Source: Acidimicrobiia bacterium (GTDB taxonomy: Bacteria > Actinomycetota > Acidimicrobiia > IMCC26256 > PALSA-610). Taken from it: DNA of 64,000 bases. The position numbers were made by a program, and so were the translations under genes. Under the pieces are notes generated by a model that did no database searches, was not told where the DNA came from, and saw nothing but the letters and a program-made list of their open reading frames with translations. The DNA lies in assembly GCA_026002935.1 (NCBI GenBank), contig BPGH01000001.1:1971965-2035964 (forward strand), given 5' to 3'. Shown piece by piece: positions 40,546-48,881 of this stretch. Within the stretch, counting starts at the first letter, position 1. Every line of letters starts with the position of its first letter.

Positions 40546-40980
40546 GTGGCCGAGACGGGTGTCCCGTTCCGTGTCCTGCCGCGCCTCGACGACCGGAACC
40601 GCGCGTTCTGGACCGGGGGCGCGCAGGGCGAGCTGCGCTTCTGGCGCTGCCAGGCCTGCGGGTACTACGTGCACCCGCCCCAGCCGATCTGCCCGGAGTG
40701 CCTCTCGAAGGACCTCGCGGTCGAGGCCGTGAGCGGGCGGGCGACGCTCGCGACCTACACGGTGAACCACCAGCCGTGGATGCCCGGGCCCGAGCTCCCG
40801 TACGTGGTCGGGATCGTCGAGATCGTCGAGCAGCCGTCGGTCCGCCTGATGACCAACATCGTCAACTGCCCCCACGACGAGCTCGAGATCGGCATGCCGC
40901 TGCGGGTCGTGTTCGAGCACCACGAAGACCCCGACGGCGACGTGTACCTCCCCCTGTTCGAGCCGGACGGCGACCGATGA
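40546..40980 (+). CDS. DUF35 OB-fold protein, partner of the adjacent thiolase-fold protein
   Basis: Encodes 144 aa. The zinc ribbon CQAC (~35) and CPEC (~50) is followed by the OB-fold (RATLATYTVNHQPW, LPYVVGIVEIVEQPSVRLMTNI). The stop overlaps the ATG of the thiolase-like gene (ATGA), so the two are made together. This pairing is the one seen for ChsH2-DUF35/Ltp2 aldolase complexes of steroid degradation, which makes a protein complex likely. Confidence 0.9.
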   Translation: MAETGVPFRVLPRLDDRNRAFWTGGAQGELRFWRCQACGYYVHPPQPICPECLSKDLAVEAVSGRATLATYTVNHQPWMPGPELPYVVGIVEIVEQPSVRLMTNIVNCPHDELEIGMPLRVVFEHHEDPDGDVYLPLFEPDGDR

Positions 40981-42191
40981 CCCGGGACCCGAACGAGATC
41001 ATCGAGCGGCGCGCGTGCATCAGCGGCGTCGGCCAGTCGGACGTCGGCCGCCGGCTGGGCCGCGACCCGCTGGAGCTCACGCTCGACGCGTGCCTCGCCG
41101 CGATCGAGCACGCGGGCCTCACCCGGGCCGACATCGACGGCGTCTCGACCTATCCGGGGCCGACCGGACCGCCCCCGGGCTTCAGCGGGGCCGGTGCGTA
41201 CCAGGTGATCGACGCGCTGCGGCTCGACTGCAACTGGTACGACAGCGGGCTCGAGACCTCCGGCCAGCTCGGCTCGGTGATCAAGGCGTGTCTCGCGGTC
41301 GCCGCCGGGCTCGCGAACCATGTCGTGTGCTTCCGCTCCGTGTGGGAGGGCAGCGCGCAGGGGGACAAGGGCCGCGCGGCGGTGATGCCGGGCGGCGGCG
41401 AGGGCGGCGCGTTCAAGGCGTCGGGCTACATGGAGTGGTTCCTGCCGTTCTCCGCGCCGTCGGCCGCGGTGTGGATCGCCATGTACGCGCAGGCGCACTT
41501 CGCCCGGTACGGCACCACGAAGGAGCAGCTCGGCTGGGTCGCGCTCAACGCGCGGCGCAACGCGCAGCTCAACCCGAAGGCGATCTACCGCGACCCGATG
41601 ACGATGGACGACTACCTCTCGTCGCGCGTCATCTCGACCCCGTTCTCGTTGTACGACTGCGACGCGCCCTGCGACGGCGCGACGGCGGTCGTCGTGTCGC
41701 GCGTCGACCGCGCGCGCGACCTGCGGAACCCGCCGTTGCGCGTCGAGGCGGTCGGCACCGCCCTGCACGACCGCACCTCGTGGGACCAGCCGCGCGACCT
41801 CACGCAGATGGCGAACCGCGACGCGGGGAAGATGCTGTGGACCCGTACGGACCTGAAGCCCTCGGACGTCCAGCTCGCGGAGCTGTACGACGGCTTCTCG
41901 TTCATCACGCTCTCGTGGCTCGAGTCGCTCGGGTTCTGCGGTCTGGGGGAGAGCGGGCCCTTCGTCGAGGGCGGCCACCGCATCGCACGCGACGGCGAGC
42001 TGCCGCTGAACACGAACGGCGGCCAGCTCTCCGGCGGGCGTCTCCACGGGTACGGGTTCCTGCACGAGGCCGCGGTGCAGATGTGGGGCCAGGCGGGCGA
42101 CCGCCAGGTCGCCGGGCCGCCGGAGGTCGCCGTGGTCGCCGCGGGCGGCGGAAACACCTGCGGGTGCCTGTTGCTCACCCGCGACCGCTAG
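40977..42191 (+). CDS. thiolase-fold lipid-transfer-like protein (Ltp2-like, no nucleophilic Cys)
   Basis: Encodes 404 aa with the SCP2-thiolase fold: RRACISGVGQSDVGRRLGRDPLELT, LAELYDGFSFITLSWLE and LNTNGGQLSGGRLHGYGFLHEA. At the usual C-x-S-G nucleophile position it reads ETSG (93-96), so ordinary thiolysis is unlikely. Ltp2, which lacks this Cys too, is a retro-aldolase removing the steroid side chain as propionyl-CoA with a DUF35 partner. The overlapping DUF35 gene upstream supports an aldolase role; the substrate is inferred. A hairpin follows the stop. Confidence 0.87.
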   Translation: MTRDPNEIIERRACISGVGQSDVGRRLGRDPLELTLDACLAAIEHAGLTRADIDGVSTYPGPTGPPPGFSGAGAYQVIDALRLDCNWYDSGLETSGQLGSVIKACLAVAAGLANHVVCFRSVWEGSAQGDKGRAAVMPGGGEGGAFKASGYMEWFLPFSAPSAAVWIAMYAQAHFARYGTTKEQLGWVALNARRNAQLNPKAIYRDPMTMDDYLSSRVISTPFSLYDCDAPCDGATAVVVSRVDRARDLRNPPLRVEAVGTALHDRTSWDQPRDLTQMANRDAGKMLWTRTDLKPSDVQLAELYDGFSFITLSWLESLGFCGLGESGPFVEGGHRIARDGELPLNTNGGQLSGGRLHGYGFLHEAAVQMWGQAGDRQVAGPPEVAVVAAGGGNTCGCLLLTRDR

Positions 42192-42198
42192 TGCGGGG

Positions 42199-42220
42199 CC
42201 GTCGCCACGGGCCGCGACGG
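42199..42220. terminator. hairpin between convergent thiolase-like and acyl-CoA dehydrogenase genes
   Basis: CCGTCGC (42199-42205) and GCGACGG (42214-42220) form perfect 7-bp arms with an 8-nt loop in the 39-bp gap. No T-tract. Likely a bidirectional terminator. Confidence 0.5.
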
Positions 42221-42230
42221 ACGCGGCCGG

Positions 42231-43289
42231 TCAGCCGATGGCGATCCGGGCGAGCTCGGCGAGGTGCTCGCCCGCGCCGCCGAGCGCGGCGGAGCAGGTG
42301 AGCAGCCGCTTGTAGAAGAGGTGGACGTCGTGCTCCCAGGTGAAGCCGATCCCGCCGAACACCTGGATCGCGTCCGCGCCGACGCGCGTGAGCGACTCGG
42401 ACGCGAACGCCTTGGCGATCGTGGCGGCGCGGTGGGCCTCCGCCGCGTCCGCCTCGTCGAGGGCCCAGCACGCGTAGTACGCGGCGGCGCGGGCGAGCTC
42501 GACCGCCCGGAGCATGTCGGCGCAGAGGTGCTGCACCGCCTGGAACGAGCCGATCGGGCGCCCGAACTGCACGCGCTGCTTCGCGTGTTCCACGGTCATC
42601 TCGAGCGCCCGGCCCGCGGCGCCCACCGCGTCGACGACGGCGGCGACCGCGAGGCGGTCGACGGCGCGGGCGACCGCGTCGGTCGCGTCGGCGCCGATCC
42701 GGGCGGCCGGCGCGTCCCGCAGCTCGACGCGGGCGTGCTTGCGCGAGCCGTCGACGGTGGGGGTCGGCACCGCGGCCACCCCGGCGGCGCCGCGCTCGAC
42801 GGCGAAGAGGCCGAGCACCCCGTCGGGGTCGGTGGCGGTGACGAGCAGGACGTCGGCCCCCGCGCCGTCCGGCACGTGGACCTTCACCCCCGTCAGGCGC
42901 CAGCCGGTGTCGGTACCCGGGACGGCGCGCGTCGCGGGTGAGCGCCACTCGTAGCGCCGTCCCGGTTCGTGGAGGGCGACGGTGCCGATCGCCTCACCCG
43001 CCGTGAGGCGGCGGGCGAGCTCGCCGCGGGCGAGCGGCGCCGCGCCCACCGACGACGACGCGTACGGGGCGGGGCAGAGCGCGCGCCCGAGCTCCTCCAG
43101 CACGGGCAGGCTGTCGCACATCCCGAGGCCGAGCACGCCGAGTGCGCACAGGCCGTCCCAGACCCGGTCGTGGCCGACCGACGGCGCGTCGTAGCGCGCG
43201 CGGACGTACCCGATCGGCGCCTGCTCGGCGAGGAACCGGCGGACGGTCTCGCGCAGCAGCTCCTGGTCGGGCGTGAGCTCGAAGTCCAA
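42231..43289 (-). CDS. acyl-CoA dehydrogenase, short (beta-like) subunit
   Basis: Encodes 352 aa from a TTG start (LDFELTPDQELLRETVRRFL). It has VQFGRPIGSFQAVQHLCADMLRAVELARAA and VFGGIGFTWEHDVHLFYKRLL, closely like the N-terminal half of the fused protein at 35956. Divergent from the 396-aa acyl-CoA dehydrogenase across the operator at 43315. In mycobacteria such pairs form alpha2beta2 enzymes for bulky CoA esters, with the FAD site shared; a heteromeric complex is inferred here. Confidence 0.9.
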   Translation of the reverse strand: MDFELTPDQELLRETVRRFLAEQAPIGYVRARYDAPSVGHDRVWDGLCALGVLGLGMCDSLPVLEELGRALCPAPYASSSVGAAPLARGELARRLTAGEAIGTVALHEPGRRYEWRSPATRAVPGTDTGWRLTGVKVHVPDGAGADVLLVTATDPDGVLGLFAVERGAAGVAAVPTPTVDGSRKHARVELRDAPAARIGADATDAVARAVDRLAVAAVVDAVGAAGRALEMTVEHAKQRVQFGRPIGSFQAVQHLCADMLRAVELARAAAYYACWALDEADAAEAHRAATIAKAFASESLTRVGADAIQVFGGIGFTWEHDVHLFYKRLLTCSAALGGAGEHLAELARIAIG

Positions 43290-43314
43290 ACCGGCGCGTG
43301 CCCCCGCTCGTTCG

Positions 43315-43330
43315 CTGACACGGACGTCAG
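43315..43330. promoter_or_regulatory. acyl-CoA-regulon operator copy 4 (divergent pair)
   Basis: CTGACA-CGGA-CGTCAG lies between the divergent acyl-CoA dehydrogenase genes, 25 bp from the TTG at 43289 and 19 bp from the ATG at 43350, so one site could control both. Confidence 0.68.
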
Positions 43331-43335
43331 GAAAC

Positions 43336-43341
43336 TAGCCT
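43336..43341 (+). promoter_or_regulatory. -10-like hexamer (leaderless start at 43350)
   Basis: TAGCCT ends 8 nt before the ATG and begins 5 nt after the operator. Confidence 0.45.
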
Positions 43342-43349
43342 CGGGGCCG

Positions 43350-44540
43350 ATGCGGCTGCAGTACGCCCCCGAGGACGAGCGGTTCCGGGCGGAGCTCGTG
43401 GAGTGGCTGGAGGCGAACGCGCCCCGCGACGAGATGCAGCGCGAGCCGAAGCTGTCGAGCGCGCACATGCCCGGCTGGGCGCGGGACTGGCAGCGGAAGC
43501 TGTTCGACCACGGCTGGCTCGTCCCGGGGTGGCCTCCGGAGCTCGGCGGACGCAACGCCACCCCGACCCAGCAGATGATCTACTTCGAGGAGATGAGCCG
43601 CCGCGAGATCCTGCGCAGCGCCAACCCGCAGGGCCTCGGCATCATCGCCCCGTCGATCAAGGACTACGGCACCCCGGAGCAGCAGGAGCGCTTCCTCGTC
43701 CCGACGCTGCGGGCCGATATCGCCTGGTGCCTCGGCATGAGCGAGCCGAACGCGGGCAGCGACCTCGCGAGCCTCCGCACCCGGGCCGAGCTCGTCGGCG
43801 ACGAGTTCGTCGTCAACGGCCAGAAGGTGTGGACCTCGGGCGCGCACCACGCCGACTGGTGCCTGTGCTTCGTGCGCACCGATCCGTCGGCGCCGAAGCA
43901 CAAGGGGATCAGCGTGCTGCTGATCGACATGCGCTCGCCCGGGATCGAGTGCCGCCCCTTTCCCGAGCTGTCGCACCCCGAGTTCCGCGACTTCAACGAG
44001 GTCTTCTTCAACGACGTGCGGGTCCCCCGCGAGAACCTGGTCGGGCCGCTGAACGGCGGGTGGCCGATCAGCCAGGGGTCGCTCGCGCACGAGCGGGCGA
44101 TGCTGTGGATCACCTACGCCTACGACGTGCAGCGCGCCGTCGCCGCGCTCGCCGGGCTCGGCGACCGGCCCGTGCCCGGGGGCGGCCGGCTCGGCGACGA
44201 CCCGCGCTTTCGCGACGCGCTCGGCGCGTTCTACGTGGACGCGCAGGCGCTGCTGGCAATGGGGTACCGCGGCTTCTCGAAGTTCCTCCACGGCAAGGCG
44301 GCCCCCGAGCACTCGCTGCTGAAGCTCTACGGGAGCGAGGCGCTGCAGCGGGTCCTGCTGTACGGCGCGGAGGTCCTCGGCGCGGACGAGCTCGACATGG
44401 ACCTCCTCGGGCCGCAGATGTGGCGTGAGGGGAGCTGGGCGGTGCAGTACCTGCGCAGCTTCGGCGGGACGATCCCCGGTGGCACGAGCGAGATCCAGCG
44501 CAACATCATCGCCGAGCGCGTGCTGGGCCTCCCCCGCTGA
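43350..44540 (+). CDS. acyl-CoA dehydrogenase, long (alpha-like) subunit
   Basis: Encodes 396 aa. Key segments are CLGMSEPNAGSDLASL (FAD/substrate loop), VNGQKVWTSGAHHADW, SPGIECRPFPEL, FNEVFFNDVRVPRENLVG and PGGTSEIQRNIIAERVLGLPR. It corresponds to the C-terminal half of the fused enzyme at 35956. Most likely pairs with the divergent 352-aa protein. Oxidises an acyl-CoA at the alpha-beta bond, passing electrons to ETF. Confidence 0.92.
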   Translation: MRLQYAPEDERFRAELVEWLEANAPRDEMQREPKLSSAHMPGWARDWQRKLFDHGWLVPGWPPELGGRNATPTQQMIYFEEMSRREILRSANPQGLGIIAPSIKDYGTPEQQERFLVPTLRADIAWCLGMSEPNAGSDLASLRTRAELVGDEFVVNGQKVWTSGAHHADWCLCFVRTDPSAPKHKGISVLLIDMRSPGIECRPFPELSHPEFRDFNEVFFNDVRVPRENLVGPLNGGWPISQGSLAHERAMLWITYAYDVQRAVAALAGLGDRPVPGGGRLGDDPRFRDALGAFYVDAQALLAMGYRGFSKFLHGKAAPEHSLLKLYGSEALQRVLLYGAEVLGADELDMDLLGPQMWREGSWAVQYLRSFGGTIPGGTSEIQRNIIAERVLGLPR

Positions 44541-44580
44541 CGCGGCGGTGGGGGAGCGCTCGGGGGGCGGTGCCGGGTGG

Positions 44581-44586
44581 TACGGT
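44581..44586 (+). promoter_or_regulatory. -10-like hexamer (leaderless start at 44596)
   Basis: TACGGT ends 9 nt before GTG 44596, giving the glycosyltransferase gene its own promoter. Confidence 0.4.
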
Positions 44587-44595
44587 CGCCCTCCG

Positions 44596-46035
44596 GTGGC
44601 AGCGCAGCGCATCGGCATCGTCGTCGTCGCCTACAACGCGGCGGCGACGCTCGCGCGGGTGCTCGACCGGATCCCCCGATGGTTCGCCCCGCAGATCAGT
44701 GACGTGGTCGTGTGCGACGACGCGTCGGAGGACGCCACCTACCTGGTGGGCCTGGGCTACCAGCAGCTGAGCGACCTGCCGCTCACCGTCATCCGCCGCG
44801 AGCGCAACCTCGGGTACGGCGGGAACCAGAAGGCCGCGTACCGCTGGGCGATCGACCACGGCCTCGACGTCGTCGTGTTGCTCCACGGCGACGGCCAGTA
44901 CGCGCCCGAGGAGCTGCCGAACCTCGTCCGGCCGCTGCTCGACGGCGAGGCCGACGCCGTCCTCGGCTCGCGGATGATGGAGCCGGGGGCGGCGCGGCGC
45001 GGCGGGATGCCGCTGTACAAGTACGTCGGCAACAAGATCCTGTCGGCCTACCAGAACCGCATGGCGGGCACCCGGCTGAGCGAGTGGCACAGCGGCTACC
45101 GCGCGTACCGCGTGGACGCGCTGCGTGCGATCCCGTTCGAACACAACCACGACGGCTTCGACTTCGACACGCAGATCATCATCCAGCTCGTCGAGGCCGG
45201 GAAGCGCATCGTCGAGGTGCCGATCCCCACCTACTACGGCGACGAGATCTGTTACGTCAACGGTCTGGCGTACGCGCGCGACGTCGTCGCCGACGTGACC
45301 CGCTACCGGCTCCACAAGATCGGCTTCGGGTCGGGCGACACGGCCTTCGCGTCGCGCGACTACGAGGTCAAGGAAGGCGAGCTGTCGTCGCACGCGGAGA
45401 TCGCCGAGCTGGTCGCGTCGCGCCCGCCCGGACGCGTCCTCGACCTCGGGTGCGCGGGCGGTCACCTCGGGGCCGAGCTGCGCAAGCACGGTCACGAGGT
45501 CGTCGGCGTCGACGTCGTGGAGACCGAAGGCGTGCGCGACCGCCTCGACGAATTCGTCGTCACCGACCTCGACCGCGGGATCGGTGACGCGGTCGGCGGG
45601 CCGTTCGACGTGGTGGTCGCCGCGGACGTGCTGGAGCACGTGCGCGACCCCGAGCGGGTCCTGCGCGACGCGCGGTGCCTGCTGGCCCCGGGCGGCGTCG
45701 TCGTGGCGTGCGTCCCGAACTTCGGGCACTGGTACGCCCGGGCCCGGGTCGTGACCGGCACGTTCGCGTACGAACGGCGCGGGATCCTCGACGAGGGGCA
45801 CGTGCGCTTCTTCACGCGGCGCACCTTCCGCCGCCTCGCCCGGCGGGCCGGGTTGCGCGTCGCCCGGGAGCGCCCGCTCGGGATCCCGTTCGAGATCGTC
45901 GCCCGGGGCGGGGCGGACCGCGGGGCCCGCCTCTCGCGTGCGCTGTCGCGCGCCGACCGGGTCGCCGCGTCCGTGTGGCCGTCGCTGTTCGCGTACCAGT
46001 TCCTCGCCGAGCTGCGTCCCGGCACCGACGACTGA
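44596..46035 (+). CDS. bifunctional family-2 glycosyltransferase / SAM-dependent methyltransferase
   Basis: Encodes 479 aa. Residues ~1-260 form a GT-A glycosyltransferase like dolichyl-phosphate mannose synthases: VVVAYNAAATL, CDDASED (~40-46), LLHGDGQYAPEEL (~96-107) and EWHSGYRAYR. From ~280 a class I methyltransferase follows: VLDLGCAGGHLGAEL (SAM motif I), VVAADVLEHVRDPERVL and LAPGGVVVACVPN, then a helical tail. It probably modifies a lipid-linked or cell-surface sugar. It interrupts the acyl-CoA genes and lacks their operator, so its role may be separate. Confidence 0.9.
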   Translation: MAAQRIGIVVVAYNAAATLARVLDRIPRWFAPQISDVVVCDDASEDATYLVGLGYQQLSDLPLTVIRRERNLGYGGNQKAAYRWAIDHGLDVVVLLHGDGQYAPEELPNLVRPLLDGEADAVLGSRMMEPGAARRGGMPLYKYVGNKILSAYQNRMAGTRLSEWHSGYRAYRVDALRAIPFEHNHDGFDFDTQIIIQLVEAGKRIVEVPIPTYYGDEICYVNGLAYARDVVADVTRYRLHKIGFGSGDTAFASRDYEVKEGELSSHAEIAELVASRPPGRVLDLGCAGGHLGAELRKHGHEVVGVDVVETEGVRDRLDEFVVTDLDRGIGDAVGGPFDVVVAADVLEHVRDPERVLRDARCLLAPGGVVVACVPNFGHWYARARVVTGTFAYERRGILDEGHVRFFTRRTFRRLARRAGLRVARERPLGIPFEIVARGGADRGARLSRALSRADRVAASVWPSLFAYQFLAELRPGTDD

Positions 46036-46044
46036 GGGGGGACC

Positions 46045-47664
46045 GTGGAGATCGAGGAGCGCGCCGTCGACCCGGACCTCGTCGCCGGCTACGTCCGGGC
46101 CGGGTTCTGGGACGACCGGGGCCTCGGGCAGCTCCTCGCCGAGGGCCTGCACGACTCGGCGGCCCAGGCCTTCGTCGTGCACTCCGAACACCGGCCGTTC
46201 CGGGGCACGTTCGGCGCGGTCGACGCGCTCGCCCGGCGCGTCGCCGCCGGCCTGCGCGCCCGGGGCGTCGGTCCCGGCGACGCGGTCGCGTTCCAGGCCC
46301 CGAACTGGGTGGAGGCCGCGGCCACCTTCTACGCGGTCGCGTACCTCGGCGCGGTGGTGGTGCCGATCGTCCACTTCTACGGACCGAAGGAGGTGTCGTA
46401 CATCCTCCGGCGCACCCGCGTGAAGGCGCTCGTGACCGCGGACCGGTTCGGGCACCTCGACTTCCTCGCGAACCTCGACGCCATGCGGCCCGACCTGCCC
46501 GACCTGGAGTGGGCGGCGGTCATCGGCGACGAGCGCGGCCCCGCCGAGGCGCGCTTCGACGAGCTGGTGGCCGACGACCCGCTCGACGGGCCGGTGCCGG
46601 TCGACCCGTCGGCCCCGGCGCTGGTCGCCTACACGTCGGGCACGACCGCCGACCCCAAGGGGGTCGTCCACTCGCACCGCACCATCGGCGCCGAGATCCG
46701 CCAGCTCTCGGCGATCCAGCCGCCCGGCCCGCCGGCGATCATCGGCGCACCCGTCGGGCACGGGATCGGGATGCTCGCGGCGCTGCTGCTGCCGGTGCAG
46801 CGGCGCCAGCCGATCCAACTCGTCGACGTCTGGGACCCCGGGCGCGTGCTGCGCGCGATGCGCGAGGAGGGCTGCTCGGCCGGGCAGGGCGCGACGTACT
46901 TCCTCATCAGCCTCCTCGACCACCCCGACTTCGACCCGGCGCGGCACGCGCCGCTGATGCCGTACGTGGGGCTCGGCGGGTCGCCGGTCCCGTCCGCGGT
47001 CGGCGAGCGCGCGGCGGCGCTCGGGATCAACACGCTGCGCAGCTTCGGCTCGACCGAGCACCCGTCGATCACGGGGTCCACCGTCGACACGCCGGCCGAG
47101 AAGCGAATCCACACCGACGGCGCGCCGCTGCCGGGCGTCGAGGTTCGGCTGGTCGGCGCGGCCGGCGGCGACGTCGCGCCCGGGGAGCCGGGGGAGATCT
47201 GGAGCCGGGGCCCCGACTGCTTCGTGGGCTACACCGACCCGGCGCTGACGAGGGCCGCGTTCACCGACGGGTGGTTCATGACCGGCGACGTCGGGGTGCT
47301 CGACGGGGACGGCTACCTCACGATCACCGACCGGGTGAAGGACATCATCATCCGGGGCGGGGAGAACGTGAGCGCCGCGGAGGTCGAGGAGCAGCTCGTG
47401 CGGATGCCCGGCGTCGCCGAGGTCGCCGTGGTCGCCGCGCCCGACCCGCGGCTCGGTGAGCGTGCGTGCGCGTTCGTGCGGCTGCAGCCGGGTGCGCCGC
47501 CGCCGGACCTCCCCGCGGTCCGGGCGCACCTCGAGCGCGCCGGCCTCGCCCGCCAGAAGTGGCCCGAGGACCTGCGGGTCGTGGCCGACTTCCCCCGCAC
47601 CGCGAGCGGCAAGATCCAGAAATTCGTCCTGCGCCAGGAGCTGCGCGCCGAAGCCGGGCGATGA
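46045..47664 (+). CDS. acyl-CoA synthetase (AMP-forming)
   Basis: Encodes 539 aa. The ANL superfamily motifs are complete: P-loop YTSGTTADPKG (~196-206), RSFGSTEHPSITG (~333-345), TDGWFMTGDVGVLDGDGYLTITDRVKDIIIRGGEN split over ~410-445, and the C-terminal catalytic Lys in PRTASGKIQK (~520). It activates a carboxylic acid as CoA thioester. GAGGGGGGACC precedes the GTG. The stop overlaps the first CoA-transferase gene (ATGA). The acid is unknown; cyclic or branched acids are plausible from the neighbours. Confidence 0.92.
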   Translation: MEIEERAVDPDLVAGYVRAGFWDDRGLGQLLAEGLHDSAAQAFVVHSEHRPFRGTFGAVDALARRVAAGLRARGVGPGDAVAFQAPNWVEAAATFYAVAYLGAVVVPIVHFYGPKEVSYILRRTRVKALVTADRFGHLDFLANLDAMRPDLPDLEWAAVIGDERGPAEARFDELVADDPLDGPVPVDPSAPALVAYTSGTTADPKGVVHSHRTIGAEIRQLSAIQPPGPPAIIGAPVGHGIGMLAALLLPVQRRQPIQLVDVWDPGRVLRAMREEGCSAGQGATYFLISLLDHPDFDPARHAPLMPYVGLGGSPVPSAVGERAAALGINTLRSFGSTEHPSITGSTVDTPAEKRIHTDGAPLPGVEVRLVGAAGGDVAPGEPGEIWSRGPDCFVGYTDPALTRAAFTDGWFMTGDVGVLDGDGYLTITDRVKDIIIRGGENVSAAEVEEQLVRMPGVAEVAVVAAPDPRLGERACAFVRLQPGAPPPDLPAVRAHLERAGLARQKWPEDLRVVADFPRTASGKIQKFVLRQELRAEAGR

Positions 47665-48881
47665 CCGCTCCGCTGTCGGGTGTCCGCGTCCTCGACGTCT
47701 CGCGCTTCGTCTCGGGGCCCCTGTGCACGTTCTTCCTCGCGTCGCTCGGCGCCGAGGTGATCGCCGTGGAGGCACCCGAGCCGTCGCCGAGCCGACGGCT
47801 CGGGCCGTTCGCGCTGCCGGGAGGGGGCGCGGCCGCCGAGATGGCGCCCGGCGCGGTCGCGATGCCGTTCCTGAAGCGCGCCCGCGGCAAGCGCAGCGTC
47901 GCGGTCGACATCAGGGCCCCCGAGGGCCAGGACGTGCTGCGCGCGCTCGCCCGGCGCTGCGACGTCTTCGTCGACAATTCGAGCCCCGGCGTCATGGCAC
48001 GCTTCGGCCTCGCGTACGACGATCTCGTGGCGGAGAACGCCGGCCTCGTGTACTGCGCCATCTCGGGGTACGGGCAGGGGGCGCCGGACCGGCCGGCGAT
48101 GGACAACATCGTGCAGGCGATGTCGGGACTGATGGCCCGGACGGGGTTCCCGGACGGGCCGCCGCTGCGCAGCGGCATCACGGTCGCCGACCACACGACC
48201 GCGGTGTTCGCCGCGCTCGGCGTGGTCGCGGCGCTGCGCGGGCGGGACGCGACCGGCCGCGGGGGGCTCGTCGACGTCAGCATGCTCGACGTGCTGACCG
48301 CGCTGGTGTGGGACGAGGCGGTCGACCACTACGCGCAGGCGGGGCTGCCGGTCCGCACGGGCAACGCGGACGCGCGGGGCGCCCCGATCAACACCTACCG
48401 CTGCGCGGACGGCTGGGTGTCGGTCACGTGCACGAGCGACGTGCAGTGGGAACGGTTCTGCCGGGGGATCGGGCGCGACGACCTGCTCGCCCGGTTCCCC
48501 GACCAGCGGGCGCGCGCACGGGGCGCGGCCGAGATCGATCGCGAGATCGAGGCGTGGGCGTCGGCCCGGCCCGCCGCGGAGGTCGAGGCGGCGTTCCTCG
48601 CCGCGAACCTGCCGGCCGGCCGGGTGCGCGACCCGCTCGAGGCGGTGGAGGACCCGGCGGTCGTCGCCCGCGGCCTCATGGAGGACCTGCGCCACCCGGA
48701 CGCGCCGGCCGACCGGCCGAGCGGCTATCGGGGCCCGCGCCTGCCGATCCTGTTCGACGGCCGGGTCCCGCTCGCGCCCGCCGAGCCCCTGGGGGCGAGC
48801 ACCGACGCCGTCCTGCGGGAGCTGGCCGGCTACGGGCCCGGCGCGCTCGCGCGCCTGCGCCGCGCCGGTGTGATCCGGTGA
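47661..48881 (+). CDS. CaiB/BaiF-type CoA transferase 1
   Basis: Encodes 406 aa, a family III CoA transferase: LSGVRVLDVSRFVSGPLC at the N-terminus, LGAEVIAVEAP, RGKRSVAVDIRAPEG, MARFGLAYDDLVAENAGLVYCAISGYGQ split across ~110-140, and GGLVDVSMLDVLTALV. These move CoA between carboxylic acids. It overlaps both neighbours by 4 bp, so ligase and two transferases are coupled. It may also act as a racemase-type member (Mcr-like); sequence alone does not decide. Confidence 0.9.
   Translation: MTAPLSGVRVLDVSRFVSGPLCTFFLASLGAEVIAVEAPEPSPSRRLGPFALPGGGAAAEMAPGAVAMPFLKRARGKRSVAVDIRAPEGQDVLRALARRCDVFVDNSSPGVMARFGLAYDDLVAENAGLVYCAISGYGQGAPDRPAMDNIVQAMSGLMARTGFPDGPPLRSGITVADHTTAVFAALGVVAALRGRDATGRGGLVDVSMLDVLTALVWDEAVDHYAQAGLPVRTGNADARGAPINTYRCADGWVSVTCTSDVQWERFCRGIGRDDLLARFPDQRARARGAAEIDREIEAWASARPAAEVEAAFLAANLPAGRVRDPLEAVEDPAVVARGLMEDLRHPDAPADRPSGYRGPRLPILFDGRVPLAPAEPLGASTDAVLRELAGYGPGALARLRRAGVIR

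Noticed and set aside
44506..47775. A 1089-codon open frame on the minus strand
   Set aside because: It lies opposite the glycosyltransferase and CoA ligase genes, both with clear motifs; its product has low-complexity composition.
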